Shown here: one piece after another, positions 1 through 6,508 of the stretch
Layout: every line of letters begins with the position of its first letter
How positions within the stretch are numbered: position 1 is the stretch's first letter
NCBI GenBank assembly: GCA_028711825.1
Contig: JAQTRM010000033.1
Location: forward strand, 1-13,235
Reading direction: 5' to 3'
Length of the DNA: 13,235 nt
Source of the DNA: Candidatus Omnitrophota bacterium
Lineage (GTDB): Bacteria; Omnitrophota; Gorgyraeia; Gygaellales; Profunditerraquicolaceae
Position numbers and translations under genes: made by a program
The notes under the pieces: model-generated
What the model saw: only the letters and a program-made list of their open reading frames with translations
Told to the model about the DNA's origin: nothing
The model's database searches: none

Positions 1-9
1 GTGCGCAAT

Positions 10-32
10 AATTGTGATATTTTACCACAATT
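10..32. repeat. Short AT-rich inverted repeat downstream of glgP
   Basis: AATTGTG at 10-16 is mirrored by CACAATT at 26-32, with a 9-base loop. It lies just after the glgP stop codon. The stem is short and AT-rich and no clear T-run follows on the minus strand. It could be a weak terminator or an operator for a gene outside the window. Confidence 0.3.
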
Positions 33-54
33 TAAAAAATAAATCTAACTGGTT

Positions 55-2064
55 TTAAGTAATCTTCCAGATTTTTTCCTTATACTGGTCGACCATGCGG
101 TAAGTATTAAAATACGCGGCGGCGATAAGGCATTCAATCATCATATCGATCCAGGCGCTTGAGGCGTTCAGATTACCCGCCTGGTTAGTCTGATAATACA
201 ACCCCACCATTTTCTGCAGGGTTCCGTAAAGCTCCTCGGCGTCGCTGTTCATATGCAGGTCGCTTTCGTTGCCAACCTGCCCTTCTTTATTCTGATAACC
301 GAAGAAAGCGCCGATTTTCTTATCCGTGGCCTCGGCCACCCAACCGTCGACAGTGCTCATCTGCAGGACGCCGTTTAAGATCGCCTTCATCCCGCTGGTG
401 CCGGAGGCCTCAAAAGGCGGCAGGGGATTATTCAGCCAGACATCGACGCTGGAAGTAAGCTTTTTTCCCAGCGAGATATCGTAATTCTCCAGCACAATAA
501 TCTTTAATTTATCGTAATTCTGCGTCATGCGGTCCACCTTATCAAGCATCTCGTTGATATAGGTAAAACCCAGGTTGTCGTTAGGATGCGCCTTGCCCGC
601 CATGATCACCTGCAGCGGACCAACCTCATCGGCAATCCTCGCCAACCTGCCGATATCATGCAGGATAAGGCTGGGACGTTTATAAGCCGCTATCCTTCTC
701 GCCCAGCAGACGGTAAAGATGTCGCGGTCAAGCTTCCATTTTTCAAGCATTTTACAAAGAGCGGTTTTATTTTCCTGATGCGCCTGCCAGAGCCCGGCGC
801 GGAAATCGGCATTATCCTTGAGCTTCACGGCATCCGCCAGTATCATGGGATTAGACCTGAAATCTTTAAATACCTCCGGGAATTTTTCGAAAATCCCGCC
901 GAAGGATTCCGACATCCAGGTTGGAGGATGCACCCCGTTGGTTACATACTGGATACGCTCCTTATAAGCCGGAAACTGGATATGCATTACCTTCTGGTGG
1001 TTATGCGCGACCGCGTTGATCGCCGATGAAATATTCATCGAAAGCAGGGTAAGATTCGCCAGCCCCGGGCGTTCTTTGCCGAAATTCTCAATCGTGACGG
1101 TATCTTCGGGATTTAATACCTTATTTAAATCGTCGAAGGAAAAACGGTCGTGCCCCGCCTCAACCGGCGTGTGACAGGTATAAACAAATTTTTTCTTTAA
1201 ATCCTCAAGCCCTTCTTTATCCAACCCGCGGGCGCGCGCCACGAAAGCGAATATCGCGTGCCCTTCATTAAGATGGTAGGTGCTGATCTTATACCCCAGA
1301 TTATCCAGGGCTTTCACCCCGCCGAAACCCAGCATCACCCGCTGCAATAGTTTCAGGAAAACGTTATCGCTGCGATAGAGCTGGTCGGTCAAGAGCCGGC
1401 CGCGCTCGCTGTTGGATTCGATATTCGAATCAAGTAAAACCAGCGGGATTACCGCGTCGTGCAGGCGGCTGTAAACATAATATTTCCAAAGCCTGAGCTC
1501 CACCTCTTCGGGCTTAAGAGAAACTTTAATCCTGTTCTTAAGCGGGATCAATCCGGGGTAAGCATAAGGATCCCAGCGCATCTTTTCCGGTGCCTGTCCG
1601 TATTTAAACCAGAATTTCTGGCGGAAATAACCTGAATTCCAGAGTATACCCAACGCCGCCACAGGGAGTTTATAGTCAGCCATCGTCTTGACGGTATCGC
1701 CCGCCAAAACACCCAGCCCGCCGCTGTAAATAGGAAGATCCAGGATATTATCCTGATGCAGGGCGAAGAAATAATCCGCTACCCGGAAATTCGAGAATAC
1801 CGCATTCTCCGGCATCTTGTTGGCGGGGCCGAGGGGGAAACTCCCGGTAAATTTATTGTAACAGCTGGTCGCCAGGCCGTATTCCATGGAGAAATAGGCG
1901 ATACATTTTTCTTTCTCCTCCCGCAATCTCCTTTCCGCCTTGACAATCGCCTCAAGGGGCATATTGAAATAATTCTCGCCCTTGATCTCTTTGGCGTAAC
2001 GGCCGTCGGGGTCATCCACCTGGACCAGCTTATAAAACTCTTCGATCAAATTCCCGTTTTCCAT
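55..2064 (-). CDS. glgP: Alpha-glucan (glycogen/starch) phosphorylase, GT35 family
   Basis: This enzyme should cleave alpha-1,4-glucan ends with phosphate, releasing glucose-1-phosphate in the cytoplasm for glycolysis. With the chosen start it has 669 residues, which fits the shorter bacterial phosphorylase subfamily rather than the roughly 800-residue muscle/E. coli type. Visible motifs are YFSMEYGL (57-64), SGGLGVLAGD (114-123), HLNEGHAIFA (264-273), AYKRP (460-464) and EASGTSGMK (552-560). Lys560 is the expected pyridoxal-phosphate lysine. I chose the ATG at 2064 because GGAG lies about 7 bases upstream. The in-frame GTG at 2076 has no Shine-Dalgarno sequence and would overlap the upstream stop. 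The gene starts 2 bases after the stop of the Smr-like gene (TAAGGATG), so it is probably translationally coupled and is the last gene of the RRM operon. I am sure of the family; the preferred glucan cannot be read from sequence. Confidence 0.95.
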   Translation of the reverse strand: MENGNLIEEFYKLVQVDDPDGRYAKEIKGENYFNMPLEAIVKAERRLREEKEKCIAYFSMEYGLATSCYNKFTGSFPLGPANKMPENAVFSNFRVADYFFALHQDNILDLPIYSGGLGVLAGDTVKTMADYKLPVAALGILWNSGYFRQKFWFKYGQAPEKMRWDPYAYPGLIPLKNRIKVSLKPEEVELRLWKYYVYSRLHDAVIPLVLLDSNIESNSERGRLLTDQLYRSDNVFLKLLQRVMLGFGGVKALDNLGYKISTYHLNEGHAIFAFVARARGLDKEGLEDLKKKFVYTCHTPVEAGHDRFSFDDLNKVLNPEDTVTIENFGKERPGLANLTLLSMNISSAINAVAHNHQKVMHIQFPAYKERIQYVTNGVHPPTWMSESFGGIFEKFPEVFKDFRSNPMILADAVKLKDNADFRAGLWQAHQENKTALCKMLEKWKLDRDIFTVCWARRIAAYKRPSLILHDIGRLARIADEVGPLQVIMAGKAHPNDNLGFTYINEMLDKVDRMTQNYDKLKIIVLENYDISLGKKLTSSVDVWLNNPLPPFEASGTSGMKAILNGVLQMSTVDGWVAEATDKKIGAFFGYQNKEGQVGNESDLHMNSDAEELYGTLQKMVGLYYQTNQAGNLNASSAWIDMMIECLIAAAYFNTYRMVDQYKEKIWKIT

Positions 2065-2066
2065 CC

Positions 2067-2312
2067 TTATCTCCACCGGAAATGCAAATAAACCCTGTTC
2101 CAGCCTTTGTCGGTCTTCTCGAGCCGAAAAGGAAGCTGCCGGTTTTCTTTATTGTTCAGAAAATTAAGAATACGTTTCTTGATGCTGTCGGCGGCCGGCC
2201 CGTAGGCGATCTCAACGAGGCTGGCGCGCCCCTCCTGCGCTTCTTTAAGTATTGCCGCGATCCGTTCTTCAAGATCCGCGACCGCCGGATACAGGTTTAA
2301 TTTTAGTTTCAT
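2067..2312 (-). CDS. Small Smr-like domain protein, degenerate
   Basis: This 81-residue protein resembles the small stand-alone Smr (MutS2 C-terminal-like) proteins in overall pattern. It has an N-terminal beta strand and a helix. Next comes VEIAYG (33-38), where Smr proteins have a strand leading to a glycine loop, then a basic helix (KKRILNFL, 45-52). It ends with a DKGWNRVYLHFRW motif (68-80). Smr domains bind nucleic acids and some are nucleases. Here the LDLH motif reads LNLY (5-8), and the usual Gly-Lys-Gly loop reads GPAAD (38-42), so nuclease activity is doubtful. The start codon overlaps the stop of the RRM gene by one base (TGATG), with only a poor ribosome-binding site, so translation is probably coupled. 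Family assignment is from remembered pattern and is moderate. Confidence 0.7.
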   Translation of the reverse strand: MKLKLNLYPAVADLEERIAAILKEAQEGRASLVEIAYGPAADSIKKRILNFLNNKENRQLPFRLEKTDKGWNRVYLHFRWR

Positions 2313-3184
2313 CAGCGGCGCCCGTCTTTTTTCCGACGCATACCTTTGCCCTTCTTCCAGGGGTTGGCCTCGGGAAGCCTTTTCTTCCAGGGCCTGTCCT
2401 TGACAAGTTTCTTCCAGGGTTTAGGTTCAGGGGCCCTCTTCTCCCAGGGCTTACCCCCGGCAAGTTTCTTCTTCCAGGGCTTACTCTCGATATTATCTTT
2501 GCTCCAGGGCTTGGCTTCTAAAGGCTTCTTCTCCCAGGGCTTGGCTCCGGACAGTTTCTTATTCCAGGGCTTTGCTTCGGCAGTATTTTTAACCCAGGGC
2601 TTGGCTCCGGCAGGTTTTTTCTCCCAGGGCTTAAAACCTTCCCCGGATTTTACGAAATCCCCGCGCCTTGTTTCTTCCGGACGGCCGCCCCCGGAGCGCT
2701 CCGGGCGTTCATACGGCGCGCCTTCCTTCCCTTCTTTACCGGGCTTATTAAAAGAAAAACCATACCTGGGTTTTTTACGCCAGCGCATGGGGTTAGATTT
2801 ATGTTTACGGCGCTTGAAATCGGAAGGTATCGCGGAGGCCGACCTTTTTTTCAAGAAACTGATCGAACGCCTTCCTTCTTTATACCTTCCCGTCCGTTCC
2901 AGCTCTAATTTTTTCGGGCGTATCTCGGCGGGGCCTTCATGTTTCTTGGATACCGCGGGCATCACGTTAATCGGGCGCCCCAGGATCTCCTTTCCCTGCA
3001 GGCGCTCGATCGCCGCGCGCGCCGCGCGTTCATCAGGCATGCTCACGAAACCGAAACCGCGGGATTTGACGCCTTTTTTCTCCATGACGATCGAGGCAGA
3101 CTCCACCGCGCCGAAAGAAAGAAAAACCTTCTTTAAATCCTCTTCGTTTACCTCAAAAGCCAGATTACCTACGAATATATTCAT
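2312..3184 (-). CDS. RRM RNA-binding protein with ten C-terminal KPW repeats
   Basis: The first 77 residues form a single RNA recognition motif with RNP2 (IFVGNL, 3-8) and RNP1 (RGFGFVSM, 42-49). The RNP1 aromatics needed for RNA stacking are present. Typical bacterial RRM proteins are about 80-110 residues; this one has 290. Residues 80-180 are a basic, low-complexity linker. Residues about 185-278 hold ten copies of a 10-residue unit of the form KPWxKKxxxA, and the protein ends in a Lys/Arg-rich tail. The tail has periodic tryptophans in strong positive charge and is probably disordered and RNA-binding. The start matches the RRM beginning, but no Shine-Dalgarno sequence is visible and a hairpin sits 7 bases upstream. 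It is the first gene of an operon with the Smr-like and glgP genes. The RRM is certain; the role of the tail is unknown. Confidence 0.9.
   Translation of the reverse strand: MNIFVGNLAFEVNEEDLKKVFLSFGAVESASIVMEKKGVKSRGFGFVSMPDERAARAAIERLQGKEILGRPINVMPAVSKKHEGPAEIRPKKLELERTGRYKEGRRSISFLKKRSASAIPSDFKRRKHKSNPMRWRKKPRYGFSFNKPGKEGKEGAPYERPERSGGGRPEETRRGDFVKSGEGFKPWEKKPAGAKPWVKNTAEAKPWNKKLSGAKPWEKKPLEAKPWSKDNIESKPWKKKLAGGKPWEKRAPEPKPWKKLVKDRPWKKRLPEANPWKKGKGMRRKKDGRR
2351..2632 (-). repeat. In-gene 30-bp tandem repeat encoding KPW units
   Basis: About nine to ten diverged 30-bp units each carry a core close to CCCAGGGCTT on the plus strand and encode PWxK-centred decapeptides. One unit is 9 residues long (KPWKKLVKD), showing an in-frame loss of one codon. 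The Trp and first Pro are kept while the last five positions vary, which suggests selection on the protein rather than recent DNA duplication. Confidence 0.85.
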
Positions 3185-3191
3185 TTGATTT

Positions 3192-3232
3192 GCCGGTTGG
3201 AAAACCCGGCCCGAAAGACAGTGCTTGCCGGG
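3192..3232 (-). promoter_or_regulatory. Leader of RRM operon with two competing hairpins
   Basis: On the minus strand, CCCGGC (3232-3227) can pair with GCCGGG (3210-3205). The same GCCGGG with the following TT can instead pair with AACCGGC (3198-3192), around a 4-base loop and with one bulged G. The two hairpins share one arm, so they exclude each other. The second ends 7 bases before the ATG of the RRM gene, where a ribosome-binding site would normally be. I infer a possible translation switch or autoregulatory site; no known riboswitch class is recognised. Confidence 0.4.
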
Positions 3233-3285
3233 AAATACCGTTTACGGACATAAAAACATTTTCGACCGCCTAAAACGGCTAACAC

Positions 3286-3314
3286 ATACTATAACATTAC
3301 GGTTTTATTGTCAA
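3286..3314 (-). promoter_or_regulatory. Candidate sigma70-type promoter of RRM-Smr-glgP operon
   Basis: On the minus strand a perfect TTGACA (3314-3309) is followed by TAGTAT (3291-3286) at 17 bases, or by the better TATAGT (3293-3288) at 15 bases. Transcription would start near 3279, giving a leader of about 95 bases. The heptamer repeat array begins only a few bases upstream of the -35 box. Confidence 0.55.
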
Positions 3315-3320
3315 CCGGCT

Positions 3321-3614
3321 TTCAGCCATCAGCTATCAGTCGTCAGCTGTCAGCTGTCAGCTAAAGTCAAAGGCAAGACCAGGAATAAATCATGCGTAAC
3401 TCGTAACGAGTAATTTAAAACAAAACCCTTTAAAGATAGATTCCTTTTAAACCCAAAAAATCAGAGATAGTCCTTTTTTGTTTAAGATTAACCAGTCCGC
3501 TTTTTGGTTTACGCCTTTGACTTAATTACGAGTTACCAGTTACGGATTACTGGTTACGAAGAGGTTTTCGCTTTTGCTGAAGGCTGACGGCTGAGAGCTG
3601 ATGGCTGATGGCTG
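3321..3614. repeat. Composite inverted-repeat element of 7-bp repeats
   Basis: The left end has five and a half CAGCYRT-type heptamers (3323-3362). The right end has five and a half GCTGANG-type heptamers (3576-3614), which are the reverse complement of the left set. A second family, GTAACNN, occurs as three copies at 3396-3416 and, inverted, as five TACNNNN copies at 3527-3561. Further inverted pairs are AAGTCAAAGGC (3364-3374) with GCCTTTGACTT (3513-3523), and GTAACTCGTAA (3396-3406) with TTACGAGTTAC (3526-3536). An AT-rich middle (3417-3510) has no gene. The inner blocks are in different order on the two sides, so it is an imperfect fold-back. Similar short heptameric repeats are known from cyanobacteria and some other phyla. 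This element fills most of the gene-free stretch 3185-3624. Confidence 0.8.
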
Positions 3615-3624
3615 CGGATCAAGA

Positions 3625-4062
3625 TTAGTATAATACAATCCCGCTGGAGTTCATCTCCGCGGTCTCTTTGGTTGAAGGATGCTTATTATCTTTAGTAACC
3701 CCGGCCGGGAGGATATTTTCCGCCTCTTCCACATTTCCGGAGCTTGCGGTGCCTGAAATGTTATTGTTGCTAGAAACGGATCTTGGGGCTTCAGTCTTGG
3801 GAATACGGAGATCCCGTTCCGCGGGAACCTCCGGCACCTTGATAATTGTAATCCCTTTTATTTCCGGAAGCTTCCTGCGGCGTTCCGGCGCAGCAGGCGG
3901 AAGGTATGCCCTGGGAGGAAGGATCGCCTCCGCGTTTCCTTCAGGAGCTTCCGCCGGTTTAAGCACGGGAGCGATCTTTTCCTCCTGCCGCAGCAGGAGC
4001 AGGCTTAACACAACCGCCGCCAGGAAAAGGCCGAGTAAAACAAAAAACCATTTATTTTTCAT
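3625..4062 (-). CDS. Proline-rich protein with one N-terminal membrane segment, unknown
   Basis: I do not recognise this 145-residue protein. Residues about 6-24 form a strongly hydrophobic segment after MKNK, which fits a signal anchor. The rest would lie in the periplasm and is rich in Pro, Glu, Ala and Ser, with little predicted fold. It contains a PPRAYLPPAAP stretch near the middle and ends with SSGIVLY. A ribosome-binding site (GGGAG) lies about 8 bases upstream of the ATG. The gene starts 3 bases after the stop of the PilX/DUF4900-like gene and is the last of the pilin-like operon, so a role in pilus or pseudopilus assembly, perhaps as a linker protein, is an inference from position only. 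Confidence 0.75.
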   Translation of the reverse strand: MKNKWFFVLLGLFLAAVVLSLLLLRQEEKIAPVLKPAEAPEGNAEAILPPRAYLPPAAPERRRKLPEIKGITIIKVPEVPAERDLRIPKTEAPRSVSSNNNISGTASSGNVEEAENILPAGVTKDNKHPSTKETAEMNSSGIVLY

Positions 4063-4065
4063 TCT

Positions 4066-5373
4066 TTAATTCTCCCATGATAAGGTCACATAATCCCCGG
4101 TGGTGGGGAGGAACGGCGGCGGGGAACTTAAAAGCCGCGAGTCGTAATCGTAATTCTTGGAATACCCGGAGACCTTGGTCGTCCCACTGAAGGTCCCCAC
4201 CGGCCCGCGCTGTTTTTGAATAATGCCTCCGAAGACCGACAAGGTCCCTTTTGCCCCGCCGGTCCAGTAATTCTCAAGCAAAAATGAAGTATTCAACGCC
4301 ATGACCGAAGCGTCAATCTCAAGATTATACGGAGCGGCGTCATCGATTACCACATCCGCCTCGGAAATTATCCCCAGGATATCAGTGGAAGTTGAACCCT
4401 CCTGGCGCGGGTTGTCGGCGTAAAGGATATTACCCGTAATATAAATATCCTTGCTTGCCCCTACCGTCAGCCTGCCGCTTAAGGTCCCGGAAATCTTCAG
4501 GATCCCTTTATTGACAAAAAGCGCCCCGTTGGAAGGAAGCGCAGTAGTGTAATTCCGCCAGCCCTTGGCGGAATTGGTCACCGTCATCGTGCCGTTGGAG
4601 TTCAGCACGATAGTGGTATCCCCGGTAAGCCGCAACCCCCCGCTTGCGGTGGAGGCGGTGCGCAGGTTCAATGCCTGGCTCGGCATAGTAACCGATTCGG
4701 CCCCGAGGGTTACCGTATCCTGGAAATCCGGCGTATCATACGGGGAATTGCTTAACTCCGAAGAATTGATATTATTGCCGTTATTATAATACCGAATGTA
4801 ATCGTCGGCGGAACGGACCTCTCCCTCGAAGACCGGGCTGCCTTTGATATTAAAATGCCCGTTAGTATGTGTAGGGCCGTTCAAATAATCGTAATCCCAG
4901 AACCAGACATTCGTGCCGCCATAACTCTCGCTGTTGGTAAACCAGATGTAGCGGGCGTAATTGTCCGTCTGCACATAATTGGTGATCTTCTGGGCGGCCG
5001 TGCCGACCGAACCGGTGGACTCGATACGGTAGCGCCGGACACTGTTATCGCTTCCGGGAGAACCCAGATCGGTAAGGGTAACGGTATAGCTGCCCAGCGC
5101 GGTTCCGGTGGAAGGAACGCTCTGGGTGATACTGGAGATGCTGCCGATGGGAGGAGAACTTTGGGACCTCAGCCAGATCAGCGCCCGGTCGGTTCCCGCT
5201 TCGGCGATATTGAGCGCCTGGGCCTGTTTCTTGAAATTATTAGCGGCGCTATTCTGGGTATTACTGACCTCTACCACGAAACCGCCAAAGGCAAGCAGGA
5301 TGGCGACCACCATATAGGTTACGATCAAGGCGGCGCCTTTTTTATCCCGGATTACCAAACCGATCTTTTTCAT
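4066..5373 (-). CDS. PilX-like / DUF4900-like pilus-associated protein
   Basis: The 435-residue protein starts with a short basic region and KKGAALIVTYMVVA, then a hydrophobic helix (about 14-35). This is the layout of PilX-type minor pilins and related secretion proteins. The glutamate usual at position 5 after the cleavage site is absent, as in GspK-type tip pseudopilins. Residues 50-70 (QAQALNIAEAGTDRALIWL) match the conserved alpha-helix of PilX N-terminal domains. Residues about 140-186, with GPTHTNG (166-172) and SPVFEGEV, match my memory of the DUF4900 family. The remainder is Ser/Thr/Gly-rich and probably beta. A ribosome-binding site (GAGG) precedes the ATG, and the gene starts 1 base after the PilW-like stop. 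It probably sits at the inner membrane or at a pilus tip. Confidence 0.8.
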   Translation of the reverse strand: MKKIGLVIRDKKGAALIVTYMVVAILLAFGGFVVEVSNTQNSAANNFKKQAQALNIAEAGTDRALIWLRSQSSPPIGSISSITQSVPSTGTALGSYTVTLTDLGSPGSDNSVRRYRIESTGSVGTAAQKITNYVQTDNYARYIWFTNSESYGGTNVWFWDYDYLNGPTHTNGHFNIKGSPVFEGEVRSADDYIRYYNNGNNINSSELSNSPYDTPDFQDTVTLGAESVTMPSQALNLRTASTASGGLRLTGDTTIVLNSNGTMTVTNSAKGWRNYTTALPSNGALFVNKGILKISGTLSGRLTVGASKDIYITGNILYADNPRQEGSTSTDILGIISEADVVIDDAAPYNLEIDASVMALNTSFLLENYWTGGAKGTLSVFGGIIQKQRGPVGTFSGTTKVSGYSKNYDYDSRLLSSPPPFLPTTGDYVTLSWEN

Positions 5374-5374
5374 C

Positions 5375-5893
5375 TTAATTCCTCATCTTGACCACCGCCT
5401 GCTCGGAGTCCTGATAGGACTTCCCCTGTCCGTCGATTTTTGAAGCGGCGATATCTATCTGCAGGATAGCATCCTCGGCCGCCGGGCGGCTAAACTGCAG
5501 CAAAGAAATATCGGGAGCCACTACCGCCGAAGATACCCCTTCGGAACGGATCAGCCGCCCCTGCCCGTCTACAGCATAGGTTATTTCATCTCCCCATTCA
5601 ATATTCCCCGCGGCATCCACCACATCGCCGTCGGAATCGGTATCTTCGGGGATCCGGAAAGTTATCGTGCTGGCGGAGGTACCCGCGCCAATACTGGTCT
5701 TGGAAGGCGCGGTCTGCCGCAGGTCGTGCGTCAAGGCGCCCACCGAAAAGATAAGATCCTGCCTCAACTGGGTGGGAATATCGCTTGCAAGCAAAGCGCT
5801 CTTGCCCGCCACCAGCGCGTATCCTAAAGCCAGCGCGACCACCAGAAAAACCGTTATCGCCACCAACACCTCAAGAAGCGTAAACCCCTTCAT
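5375..5893 (-). CDS. PilW/GspJ-like minor pilin
   Basis: The 172-residue protein begins with MKGFTLLEVLV, a textbook type III (prepilin) signal. Cleavage is expected between Gly3 and Phe4, the new N-terminal Phe would be methylated, and Glu8 is the conserved glutamate at position 5. Residues 4-30 form the pilin membrane helix. The globular part has a short Asp-rich loop, DTDSDGDVVD (84-93), that could bind calcium, and beta-strand-like segments ending in AVVKMRN. Size and order (PilV, PilW, PilX) match minor pilin operons that prime type IV pili or type II secretion pseudopili. The gene starts 3 bases after the PilV-like stop with only a weak ribosome-binding site. The exact equivalence to PilW or GspJ is uncertain. 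Confidence 0.85.
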   Translation of the reverse strand: MKGFTLLEVLVAITVFLVVALALGYALVAGKSALLASDIPTQLRQDLIFSVGALTHDLRQTAPSKTSIGAGTSASTITFRIPEDTDSDGDVVDAAGNIEWGDEITYAVDGQGRLIRSEGVSSAVVAPDISLLQFSRPAAEDAILQIDIAASKIDGQGKSYQDSEQAVVKMRN

Positions 5894-5896
5894 CTT

Positions 5897-6349
5897 TTAA
5901 CGATTGGCCACCTGCGTAACCAGCTCCACTGTCGAATCGATTATGCCGTTGCCGTTGGCATCCTCACCGGAATCAAGCACCCCGTTAAGATTGGCATCCT
6001 CACCGATCACCCGGTTCCCCTGCCTCCAGCAGATGCTGATCGTTACCAGCAAAAACTCCGGGTTGGAATCGTCAACATAAACCACCCCCACGCTGGAAGG
6101 TATATTATTAACTAAAAAATTCAAAAGATTATAATCATCTGGAATCTGCGGAAAAGGCGTATTGCGGATCTCCTCCATCAGCCCCTGGGCTGCGGCGGTG
6201 GCGATGCTGGCATTCCTGGAAGTGCGGATAAGGTCGGTGCCGGCGATATACATCAGGAGCAGGCCGCAAATCGTAAATCCCGCGATCGCCGCTGCCAGGA
6301 TAACCTCCGGGAGGACAAAACCTTTTTTGGAAAATTCCTTCTTTTTCAT
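5897..6349 (-). CDS. PilV/GspI-like minor pilin with tandem calcium-type loops
   Basis: The open frame extends upstream to 6487, but I start at the ATG at 6349. That places the prepilin signal (KKGFVLPEV) at residues 8-16, giving a 150-residue protein. The longer form would bury the pilin signal behind about 46 extra residues and would cross the terminator at 6421-6459. Cleavage is expected after Gly10, with Glu15 as the conserved glutamate, followed by a hydrophobic helix to about residue 35. GLMEEIRNTPF (56-66) resembles the PilV/GspI pattern after the helix. Residues 117-138 hold two DxNxNGxxD loops (Asp118/Asn120/Asn122/Asp126 and Asp130/Asn132/Asn134/Asp138), like dockerin or EF-hand calcium loops. 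No good ribosome-binding site is visible. It is the first gene of the pilin-like operon. Confidence 0.85.
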   Translation of the reverse strand: MKKKEFSKKGFVLPEVILAAAIAGFTICGLLLMYIAGTDLIRTSRNASIATAAAQGLMEEIRNTPFPQIPDDYNLLNFLVNNIPSSVGVVYVDDSNPEFLLVTISICWRQGNRVIGEDANLNGVLDSGEDANGNGIIDSTVELVTQVANR

Positions 6350-6387
6350 CGAGGCTATAATAAAAAACCTTTCTCTTGTGCACTTAA

Positions 6388-6416
6388 AGTATACCTTAAA
6401 AACCTGAATAAAACTA
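6388..6416 (-). promoter_or_regulatory. Weak candidate promoter of pilin-like operon
   Basis: A TATACT box (6393-6388, minus strand) lies between the terminator of the efflux operon and the PilV-like start. Seventeen bases upstream only a poor -35 match is present. Some promoter is expected here because a strong terminator lies directly upstream, but this particular assignment is tentative. Confidence 0.3.
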
Positions 6417-6420
6417 TCAC

Positions 6421-6459
6421 AAAAAAAACCGCCTTCCGGGAACTTTACCCGAAAAGCGG
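6421..6459 (-). terminator. Intrinsic terminator of efflux operon
   Basis: On the minus strand CCGCTTTTCGGG (6459-6448) pairs with CCCGGAAGGCGG (6440-6429) as a 12-bp stem with two G-U pairs and a 7-base loop. Eight T residues (6428-6421) follow directly. The wobble pairs would be C-A mismatches in plus-strand RNA, which confirms the minus-strand direction. It separates the PII-like gene from the pilin-like genes. Confidence 0.85.
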
Positions 6460-6508
6460 CATAATAAAAATCTTCCGGCGGCACCACCAGCCCAGAGTAA
6501 GAAAAAAC

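Noticed and set aside
2065..2076. GTG start for glgP four codons upstream
   Set aside because: No Shine-Dalgarno sequence precedes it, while the ATG at 2064 has GGAG at good spacing.
2346..3188. Long plus-strand frame (280 codons) antisense to the RRM gene, with a repeated FFQGL pattern
   Set aside because: It mirrors the KPW repeats of the minus-strand gene, has no ribosome-binding site or recognisable domain, and the opposite strand encodes a clear RRM.
3323..3614. Heptamer repeats considered as a CRISPR array
   Set aside because: Units are 7 bp with no spacers of CRISPR length and no cas genes are nearby.
6350..6487. N-terminal extension of the PilV-like frame
   Set aside because: It would put the prepilin signal deep inside the protein and would run through the terminator hairpin at 6421-6459; the ATG at 6349 gives a normal pilin leader.
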